Shown one piece after another: positions 32,897 to 39,705 of a stretch of 39,705 nucleotides of DNA. The stretch covers positions 1 to 39,705 of the forward strand of contig NZ_AUWQ01000040.1 of the NCBI RefSeq assembly GCF_000455205.1. Direction: 5' to 3'. Position 1 is the first letter of the stretch. Every line of letters begins with the position of its first letter. The notes under the pieces were generated by a model. That model was given only the letters and a program-made list of their open reading frames with translations, was not told where the DNA came from and made no database searches. The position numbers and the translations under genes were made by a program. This DNA is from Mycobacterium sp. UM_CSW. Its GTDB lineage: Bacteria; Actinomycetota; Actinomycetes; Mycobacteriales; Mycobacteriaceae.

Positions 32897-35224
32897 ATGA
32901 GTGTGCACGCGACCAGTAGTACTGATGCCAAGTCCGCCCCCGAAGCAGAGCAGCTGCTCGACGGGCTCAACCCGCAACAACGTCAGGCGGTGGTGCACGA
33001 GGGTTCGCCCCTGTTGATCGTGGCGGGCGCGGGCTCGGGCAAGACGGCCGTCCTGACGCGGCGCATCGCCTACCTGATCGCGGCGCGGGGCGTCGGCGTC
33101 GGCCAGATCCTGGCGATCACCTTCACCAACAAGGCCGCCGCGGAGATGCGCGATCGGGTGGTGCGGCTGGTGGGCCCCCGGGCCCGCGCGATGTGGGTGT
33201 CGACGTTCCACTCGACCTGCGTGCGCATCCTGCGCAATCAGGCGTCGCTGATCAAGGGCCTCAACTCCAACTTCTCGATCTACGACGCCGACGACTCGCG
33301 GCGGCTGCTGCAGATGATCGGCCGCGACATGGGGCTCGACATCAAGCGCTACTCGCCCCGGCTGCTGGCCAACGCCATCTCCAACCTGAAGAACGAGCTG
33401 ATCTATCCGGACGAGGCCGTCGCCAACCTGACCGACGATTCCGACGAGTTGAGCCGCACGGTGGCCTCCGTGTACGGCGAATACCAGCGGCGGCTGCGGG
33501 CGGCCAACGCGTTGGACTTCGACGACCTGATCGGGGAGACCGTCGCGGTGCTGCAGACGTTCCCCGAAATCGCGCAGTACTACCGGCGGCGGTTCCGCCA
33601 CGTGCTGATCGACGAATACCAGGACACCAACCACGCGCAGTACGTGTTGGTCCGGGAATTGGTCGGCACCGAGACCGTCGACGACGTGCCGCCCGGCGAG
33701 CTGTGCGTGGTCGGCGATGCCGACCAGTCGATCTATGCGTTCCGCGGCGCCACCATCCGCAACATCGAGGACTTCGAGCGTGACTACCCGGACGCGAGAA
33801 CCATTCTGCTGGAACAGAATTACCGCTCCACGCAGAACATTCTGTCGGCCGCCAACTCGGTGATCGCCCGCAACTCCGGGCGCCGCGAGAAGCGGCTGTG
33901 GACCGACGCCGGCGCCGGCGAGCTGATCGTCGGCTACGTCGCCGACAACGAGCACGACGAGGCCAGGTTTGTTGCCGAGGAGATCGACGCGCTCGCCGAG
34001 CGCGGCGAGATCACCTACAACGACGTGGCGGTGTTCTATCGCACCAACAACTCGTCGCGGTCGTTGGAGGAGGTCTTCATCCGCGCCGGGATCCCGTACA
34101 AAGTCGTTGGGGGAGTGCGGTTTTACGAACGCAAGGAGATCCGCGACATCGTCGCCTACCTGCGTGTGCTGGACAACCCCGGTGATGCGGTCAGCATGCG
34201 GCGCATCCTCAACACGCCGCGCCGGGGGATCGGGGATCGCGCCGAGGCGTGCGTGACGGTGTACGCCGAGAACACCGGTGCCAGCTTCGCCGACGCGCTG
34301 GTGGCGGCGGCCGAGGGCAAAGTGCCGATGCTGAACACGCGCGCGGAGAAGGCGATCGCGGGTTTCGTCGAGCTGCTGGACGACCTGAGGGGGCACCTCG
34401 ACGATGACCTCGGCGACCTGGTCGAGTTGGTGCTCGAACGCTCCGGGTATCGCAACGAGCTGGAGTCCTCCACCGACCCGCAGGAGCTGGCCCGGCTGGA
34501 CAACCTCAACGAATTGGTCAGCGTCGCACACGAATTCAGCGCCGATCTGGCAAACGCGGCCGCGCTGGACGAGTCGGCGCCCGAGGACGAAGACGTGCCG
34601 GACACCGGTGTGCTGGCGGCGTTTCTGGAGCGCGTCTCGCTGGTCGCCGACGCCGACGACATCCCGGAGCACGGCGCCGGGGTCGTCACGCTCATGACGC
34701 TGCACACGGCGAAGGGTCTGGAGTTCCCGGTGGTGTTCGTTACCGGCTGGGAGGACGGGATGTTCCCCCACATGCGGTCGCTGGACGATCCGACCGAGCT
34801 TTCCGAGGAGCGGCGGCTGGCCTACGTCGGCATCACCCGGGCGCGTCAGCGGCTCTATGTGAGCAGGGCCATCGTCCGGTCCTCGTGGGGCCAGCCGATG
34901 CTCAACCCGGAATCGCGCTTCCTGCGCGAGATTCCGCAGGAGCTGATCGACTGGCGGCGCAGCGCACCCGCGCCGTCGTTCAGTGCCCCGGTGAGCGGCG
35001 CCGGACGGTTCGGCGCGCCGCGGCCGTCGCCGACCCGCTCGGGCGCAAGCAAACGCCCGCCGCTGGTGCTGCAACCCGGCGATCGGGTGACCCACGACAA
35101 GTACGGGCTCGGCCGGGTCGAGGAGGTCTCTGGCGTCGGCGAATCGGCCATGTCACTGATCGATTTCGGCAGCGCGGGGAGGGTGAAGCTGATGCACAAC
35201 CACGCCCCGGTCAGCAAGCTTTAG
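32897..35224 (+). CDS. uvrD1: ATP-dependent DNA helicase UvrD1/PcrA
   Basis: This 775-residue SF1A helicase unwinds DNA 3' to 5' in nucleotide excision repair and replication-fork maintenance. Walker A AGAGSGKT spans residues 43-50, motif II is DEYQDT at 239-244, followed by GDADQSIYAFRGA, LEQNYRS, TLHTAKGLEFPVVFVTGWEDGMFPH and YVGITRARQRLYV. A Tudor-like C-terminal domain (PGDRVTHDKYGLGRVEEV) closes the protein; in M. tuberculosis the C-terminal region is reported to bind Ku. C452 lies where M. tuberculosis UvrD1 has the Cys reported to form a redox-controlled dimer. Upstream is a PafBC-type promoter. Its stop codon overlaps, antiparallel, the stop of the next gene. Confidence 0.96.
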   Translation: MSVHATSSTDAKSAPEAEQLLDGLNPQQRQAVVHEGSPLLIVAGAGSGKTAVLTRRIAYLIAARGVGVGQILAITFTNKAAAEMRDRVVRLVGPRARAMWVSTFHSTCVRILRNQASLIKGLNSNFSIYDADDSRRLLQMIGRDMGLDIKRYSPRLLANAISNLKNELIYPDEAVANLTDDSDELSRTVASVYGEYQRRLRAANALDFDDLIGETVAVLQTFPEIAQYYRRRFRHVLIDEYQDTNHAQYVLVRELVGTETVDDVPPGELCVVGDADQSIYAFRGATIRNIEDFERDYPDARTILLEQNYRSTQNILSAANSVIARNSGRREKRLWTDAGAGELIVGYVADNEHDEARFVAEEIDALAERGEITYNDVAVFYRTNNSSRSLEEVFIRAGIPYKVVGGVRFYERKEIRDIVAYLRVLDNPGDAVSMRRILNTPRRGIGDRAEACVTVYAENTGASFADALVAAAEGKVPMLNTRAEKAIAGFVELLDDLRGHLDDDLGDLVELVLERSGYRNELESSTDPQELARLDNLNELVSVAHEFSADLANAAALDESAPEDEDVPDTGVLAAFLERVSLVADADDIPEHGAGVVTLMTLHTAKGLEFPVVFVTGWEDGMFPHMRSLDDPTELSEERRLAYVGITRARQRLYVSRAIVRSSWGQPMLNPESRFLREIPQELIDWRRSAPAPSFSAPVSGAGRFGAPRPSPTRSGASKRPPLVLQPGDRVTHDKYGLGRVEEVSGVGESAMSLIDFGSAGRVKLMHNHAPVSKL

Positions 35225-35772
35225 GCCTGCAGCCAGCGTTTGGTCTGCGGGTGAAACGCCAGCACCACGCTGGCGACCGGCAGCAGCCACAGGGTGTACA
35301 CGATCCACGCCACCCGCGCGCCCGCGATGAACACGCCCCCGTAGGTCAGCACCGCGACCACCGCCCCGGCCGCGATGAGGTAGCGCCCCACCGGCCGATG
35401 CTGCAGCAACAAGATCACGCCCGACACCGTGGTGATCGCGAACACCAGCGCCAGAAACGCGACCGCGATGCAGAACAGGCGGTCGGTTCGCCACCAGCCG
35501 GCGATCAGGTCGGTGGCCACCACGGACGTGGCCCAGCCGCTGACGATGCTGACAGCGGCGGCGGCGACGGCCGTCCGGCCGCTCGGTTCGGGGCCCGGCA
35601 GAACCCGGGGCCGGGCGGGAGTCGCCTGGTACGGGGGGATCTGCGTGGTCGGTGACTCCGGCACAACGGGCATTGGCCCGGTCGGTGCCCGGCGAATGAT
35701 CCGAGTCTGCGATTCCGAGGGGGGTGTTGCCGTCTCGGGTGGCGGGGCAGGCGGGTCGTTCGGCGAAGTCAC
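35221..35772 (-). CDS. Small membrane protein with Pro-rich N-terminal tail
   Basis: This 183-residue protein has about 65 residues of Pro/Thr/Ser-rich, probably cytoplasmic sequence (PPAPPPETATPPSES) followed by four hydrophobic segments: TAVAAAAVSIVSGWATSVVA, LFCIAVAFLALVFAITTVSG, YLIAAGAVVAVLTYGGVFIA and VAWIVYTLWLLPVASVVLAF. I do not recognise a family. GTG 35772 lies 1 nt after the stop of the M23 peptidase gene, so it is co-translated with it, suggesting a shared envelope role. Its TAA overlaps the uvrD1 TAG on the opposite strand. Confidence 0.75.
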   Translation of the reverse strand: MTSPNDPPAPPPETATPPSESQTRIIRRAPTGPMPVVPESPTTQIPPYQATPARPRVLPGPEPSGRTAVAAAAVSIVSGWATSVVATDLIAGWWRTDRLFCIAVAFLALVFAITTVSGVILLLQHRPVGRYLIAAGAVVAVLTYGGVFIAGARVAWIVYTLWLLPVASVVLAFHPQTKRWLQA

Positions 35773-35773
35773 C

Positions 35774-36907
35774 TCAGCCAGCGTAATTGCCGACGTTAAG
35801 TCCCCGCTTTGCGAGCCACGGCACCGGGTCGATCCGCTCCGTGCCGCCCTGCAGCACCTCGAAGTGCAGGTGCGGTCCGGTGGAATTGCCGCGGTTGCCC
35901 ATGGTCGCGATCTGGTCGCCGGCCATCACGCGCTGGCCGACGCTGACCAGCGTCGTGTTGACGTGGCCGTAGAGCGTGACCGTGCCGTCGGCGTGGCGGA
36001 GCTTGACCAACGCCCCGTAACCGGCGGCCGGCCCGGAGTCGATGACGACGCCGTCGGACACCGCATAGATCGGTGTGCCGATCGAGTTGGCCAGGTCGAT
36101 GCCGGCGTGCAGCACACCCCAGCGGTAGCCGAAGTTCGAGGTGAAGATCCCCTTCGTCGGCATCACATAGAGCGGTTGCTGCAATCGCGCCTCGCGCTGC
36201 GCGCGATCGTTGGCGAAGGCCACGCCTCGAGCGAATTCCTCGTTGTGCACCGCGGCATTCGCCGCCGGCGCGACCGCGATCACCTGGGCGCCGCGGATGG
36301 TGTTCGGGCCCGTCCCGCCGTCGAGCGCCGAGGCGTTGGCCGTCAGCACGGCCTCCGTCTTGGGGGTGTCGGCGTGGCTGGTCGCCGTGTGGGCCGCCGC
36401 GGCGGCGGCGCCGGCCGCCATCGCGGAGATCAGCAGGCGGCCCCTGGCCGCGCTGGTCGGCTGCTTGCGGTGCTGCCCGCCGCGCCGGATCACCGGAATG
36501 ACGTCCGTGATGTCCGAGTGGTTGTGGCGATGCTCTTCGATGCCGGGAGCGTCCGGCTGAAATCGCGCCGGGACCGGCACGGCGGCGGGCGCGGCCAGCA
36601 ACAGCGGGGCCAGGTCGTCGACGTCGTGCAGGTCATCGAGCTCCGGCGCCAGCAGCACTTGAGCCTCGTTGTCGAAGGTCGAGTCGTTGCTGAAGTCCAG
36701 GTCTTTGAGATCGCCGGACTCGTCGGCGAATTCCAGGTCGTCGAAGTCGAATCCGTCGAGCGGAAGGATCTCGGTGACTTCGTTTCGGTGGGTCTCCGTC
36801 CACCGGCCGCCGGCTGCGCGACCGACCCTCACGACGCCGGTTGACACGGCTGAATGACGGGCTAAACGGTGCTGCGACAAGCTGAATTGTCCTCGTATCG
36901 TGACCAT
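35774..36907 (-). CDS. M23-family metallopeptidase, membrane-anchored, Rv0950c-like
   Basis: This 377-residue protein ends in a LytM/M23 zinc endopeptidase domain, which cleaves peptidoglycan cross-bridges: [20 protein letters not shown] holds the HxxxD ligands, and GPHLHFEV the HxH. Residues 1 to about 140 are acidic ([20 protein letters not shown]) and probably cytoplasmic. One Ala-rich segment around 150-170 ([16 protein letters not shown]) is the likely membrane anchor, making it a type II protein with the enzyme outside. ATG 36907 lacks a good ribosome binding site and the start is uncertain; Rv0950c is recalled as about 332 residues. A CRP site lies 77 nt upstream. Confidence 0.87.
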   Translation of the reverse strand: MVTIRGQFSLSQHRLARHSAVSTGVVRVGRAAGGRWTETHRNEVTEILPLDGFDFDDLEFADESGDLKDLDFSNDSTFDNEAQVLLAPELDDLHDVDDLAPLLLAAPAAVPVPARFQPDAPGIEEHRHNHSDITDVIPVIRRGGQHRKQPTSAARGRLLISAMAAGAAAAAAHTATSHADTPKTEAVLTANASALDGGTGPNTIRGAQVIAVAPAANAAVHNEEFARGVAFANDRAQREARLQQPLYVMPTKGIFTSNFGYRWGVLHAGIDLANSIGTPIYAVSDGVVIDSGPAAGYGALVKLRHADGTVTLYGHVNTTLVSVGQRVMAGDQIATMGNRGNSTGPHLHFEVLQGGTERIDPVPWLAKRGLNVGNYAG

Positions 36908-36983
36908 AACGTTATCTGGACCCTAGGAAGGTATCCGCTAACCGACGGGCCTTGCAACCTCGGGCGAAGAAGCCAACCGATAT

Positions 36984-36999
36984 TGTGATTCGCATCACT
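36984..36999. promoter_or_regulatory. CRP/Rv3676 binding site between the M23 peptidase gene and sucC
   Basis: TGTGATTCGCATCACT matches the mycobacterial CRP consensus TGTGAnnnnnnTCACA in nine of ten fixed positions. It lies 77 nt upstream of the M23 peptidase start and 160 nt upstream of sucC, in a 251-nt divergent gap. I recall this intergenic region being listed among M. tuberculosis CRP targets but cannot check it. Confidence 0.65.
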
Positions 37000-37158
37000 T
37001 TGGAGGCGTGCCGGTATGCCGTGAGCTGTGCCACATCGGTGGACGCGACGGTAGCAGGAATTCGGCGGGTGGATACAGTGCCAGCGTGCGAGTTGCCGAT
37101 TCCGGCGCCGCCGCCAACGTATAGGCCTAGCAGCAAGCCGACCGAAGACAGTGAGGCC

Positions 37159-38322
37159 ATGGACCTTTTCGAGTATCAAGCCAAAGAATTGTTCGCCAAG
37201 CACAACGTACCGAGCACGCCCGGGCGAGTGACCGACACCGCCGACGGCGCCCGGGCCATCGCCGAGGAGATCGGTCGCCCGGTGATGGTCAAGGCGCAGG
37301 TCAAGATCGGCGGTCGCGGCAAGGCGGGCGGCGTCAAGTACGCCGCCACCCCGGAAGACGCATACGAACACGCCAAGAACATCCTCGGCCTGGACATCAA
37401 GGGCCACGTCGTGAAGAAGCTGCTGGTCGCCGAGGCCAGCGACATCGCCGAGGAGTACTACATCTCCTTCCTGCTCGACCGCGCTAACCGCACCTACCTG
37501 GCGATGTGCTCGGTCGAGGGCGGCATGGAGATCGAGGAGGTGGCCGCCACCAAGCCCGACCGCCTGGCCAAGGTGCCGGTGAGCGCCGTCAAGGGTGTCG
37601 ACGTGGCGACCGCGCGGTCCATCGCCGAGCAGGGCCACCTGCCGGCCGAGGTGCTCGACGCCGCCGCCATCACCATCTCCAAGCTGTGGGAGCTTTTCGT
37701 CGCCGAGGACGCGACCCTGGTGGAGGTCAACCCGCTGGTGCGCACGCCGGACGACCGGATCCTGGCGCTGGACGGCAAGGTCACCCTGGACGCCAACGCC
37801 GACTTCCGCCACCCCGACCACACCGAGTTCGAGGACCGCGAGGCCACCGACCCGCTGGAGCTCAAGGCCAAGGAACACCACCTCAACTACGTCAAGCTCG
37901 ACGGCCAGGTCGGCATCATCGGCAACGGCGCGGGGCTGGTGATGTCGACCCTCGACGTCGTCGCGTACGCCGGGGAGAAGCACGGGGGCGTCAAGCCGGC
38001 GAATTTCCTCGACATCGGCGGCGGCGCCTCGGCGGAGGTGATGGCCGCCGGGTTGGACGTGGTCCTGGGTGACCAGCAGGTCAAGAGCGTGTTCGTCAAC
38101 GTCTTCGGCGGCATCACGTCGTGCGACGCGGTGGCCACCGGCATCGTCAAGGCCCTGGAAATTCTCGGCGGTGAGGCCAACAAGCCGCTGGTGGTGCGGC
38201 TCGACGGCAACAACGTCGACGAGGGCCGTCGCATCCTGACCGAGGCCAACCACCCGCTGGTGACGCTGGTGGCCACGATGGACGAGGCCGCCGACAAGGC
38301 CGCCGAGCTGGCGAGCGCCTGA
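37159..38322 (+). CDS. sucC: Succinyl-CoA synthetase beta subunit
   Basis: This 387-residue ATP-grasp subunit of succinyl-CoA ligase converts succinyl-CoA to succinate with ATP or GTP formation in the TCA cycle. Signatures are [55 protein letters not shown] (magnesium site) and [15 protein letters not shown] with FLDIGGGA. The ATG at 37159 follows GTGAGG by 2 nt; the frame is open to 36952 but the conserved start is unambiguous. sucD follows after 14 nt. Length equals H37Rv SucC. Confidence 0.97.
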   Translation: MDLFEYQAKELFAKHNVPSTPGRVTDTADGARAIAEEIGRPVMVKAQVKIGGRGKAGGVKYAATPEDAYEHAKNILGLDIKGHVVKKLLVAEASDIAEEYYISFLLDRANRTYLAMCSVEGGMEIEEVAATKPDRLAKVPVSAVKGVDVATARSIAEQGHLPAEVLDAAAITISKLWELFVAEDATLVEVNPLVRTPDDRILALDGKVTLDANADFRHPDHTEFEDREATDPLELKAKEHHLNYVKLDGQVGIIGNGAGLVMSTLDVVAYAGEKHGGVKPANFLDIGGGASAEVMAAGLDVVLGDQQVKSVFVNVFGGITSCDAVATGIVKALEILGGEANKPLVVRLDGNNVDEGRRILTEANHPLVTLVATMDEAADKAAELASA

Positions 38323-38336
38323 GAGGACTTGGAACC

Positions 38337-39239
<903 letters not shown>

Positions 39240-39248
39240 AGGTCTTCG

Positions 39249-39308
39249 GCGAGCAGACGCAGAATCGCGCGCCGCTGCGCGGATTTGTGCGATTCTGCGT
39301 CTGCTCGC
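39249..39308. terminator. Perfect 20-bp inverted repeat after sucD
   Basis: The 20 nt at 39249-39268 are repeated exactly in reverse complement at 39289-39308, around a 20-nt loop. It starts 9 nt after the sucD stop and ends 18 nt before the convergent PE_PGRS-type stop, so it can end transcription from both sides. Its outer part, GCGAGCAGACGCA, is shared with the palindrome at 3985, marking a dispersed repeat family. Confidence 0.7.
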
Positions 39309-39326
39309 GCTAGACGAGAGCGGCAA

Positions 39327-39705
39327 TCACAGACCAGGTTGACCGTCGAGGCCAAGCAGCCCGCCGGACCCACCCTGACCGCCGGCGCCCCGGAACACGG
39401 GCGCCGTGCCGCCGTTGCCGCCGTTACCTCCGTTGCCGACCACCACGGCGTTGCCGCCAGCGCCGCCGGTGCCGCCCTTACCCGCGAGGGCGGTGCTGTT
39501 GCCGCCGTCGCCGCCGGCGCCTCCCTGGCCGAACAGGATGCCGGTATCGCCGCCGACCCCGCCGGCGCCCCCGGTTCCGCTGCCGCCGACCGTGCCGCCG
39601 GCGCCACCGGCGCCACCGGAGCCGGACAACACCCCGCCATGCCCGCCTCCTCCGCCGGCCCCGCCATTGAACCCGGTGCCGCCCGAGCCGCCGGTGCCGC
39701 CTGTG
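39327..39705 (-). CDS. PE_PGRS-type protein, C-terminal part only
   Basis: The frame enters from the right edge and ends at 39327, giving 125 codons of Gly-Gly-Ala/Gly-Gly-X repeats (GGAGGAGG, GGNGGNGG) and the ending GGLLGLDGQPGL, typical of mycobacterial PE_PGRS proteins. The PE domain and start lie outside the window. An internal GTG at 39632 is not the start, since the repeat pattern continues through it. PE_PGRS proteins are surface or secreted proteins of slow-growing mycobacteria. In H37Rv a different gene follows sucD. Confidence 0.8.
   Translation of the reverse strand, partial: TGGTGGSGGTGFNGGAGGGGGHGGVLSGSGGAGGAGGTVGGSGTGGAGGVGGDTGILFGQGGAGGDGGNSTALAGKGGTGGAGGNAVVVGNGGNGGNGGTAPVFRGAGGQGGSGGLLGLDGQPGL

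Noticed and set aside
32762-35095. 777-codon open frame on the minus strand across uvrD1
   Set aside because: Antisense shadow of a high-GC gene with biased codons; no recognisable domain, and the helicase motifs are on the other strand.
39330-39705. Repeats at the right edge as a CRISPR array
   Set aside because: The repeats are short, imperfect GGNGGN codon repeats in one open frame, typical of PGRS coding sequence, without uniform repeats and spacers.

Overview
The window is high-GC chromosomal DNA from a Mycobacterium, most likely a slow grower. The order and orientation of most genes follow M. tuberculosis H37Rv Rv0924c (mntH) to Rv0952 (sucD) as I recall it: mntH, SDR/reductase genes, pstS3-pstC2-pstA1, ku, ligD, Rv0939, Rv0940c, Rv0941c, Rv0943c, Rv0944, Rv0945, pgi, chorismate mutase, uvrD1, Rv0950c, sucC, sucD. 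A PE_PGRS-type Gly-rich tail at the right edge supports a slow-growing lineage. No database was searched; all comparisons with M. tuberculosis are from memory.

Layout. 1-2.1 kb: start of an unknown gene, a small secreted DUF3761 protein and the Nramp transporter mntH. 2.1-4.9 kb: three leftward oxidoreductase genes behind a KstR-like operator. 5.1-8.3 kb: phosphate uptake genes pstS-pstC-pstA; pknD and the second pst set, which follow in H37Rv, are missing. 8.3-18.4 kb: the NHEJ genes ku and ligD, separated by a four-gene polyol catabolism cassette (two long-chain polyol dehydrogenases, a PfkB kinase, a HAD phosphatase); ligD overlaps a fumarylacetoacetate hydrolase/metallo-beta-lactamase fusion. 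18.5-24.4 kb: a methyltransferase, an enoyl-CoA hydratase, an F420-type oxidoreductase behind a second KstR-like operator, a STAS/ATPase sigma-regulator-like fusion, and an overlapping flavoprotein/AurF-like diiron pair. 24.5-28.9 kb: cobF, a full-length Fpg/Nei glycosylase, an SDR, pgi and chorismate mutase. 29.3-32.7 kb: a pyruvate carboxylase gene not found here in H37Rv. 32.9-39.7 kb: uvrD1, a small membrane protein, an M23 peptidase, sucCD and the PE_PGRS tail.

How it fits together. Four DNA repair genes (ku, ligD, the glycosylase, uvrD1) lie within 27 kb. uvrD1 carries a close match to the PafBC-type DNA-damage promoter. Phosphate uptake, polyol oxidation to ketose and ketose phosphate, pgi, pyruvate carboxylase and succinyl-CoA synthetase make the rest largely central metabolism. 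The most novel-looking element is in front of chorismate mutase: a 16-codon leader peptide with Phe-Phe-Tyr-Gly-Tyr in its middle, followed by an intrinsic-terminator hairpin. This is the arrangement expected for transcription attenuation by aromatic amino acid supply. Small palindromic repeats are scattered between genes; one is inserted inside another, and one appears to provide the ribosome binding site of pstA. No tRNA, rRNA, CRISPR array, prophage or complete insertion sequence was seen.
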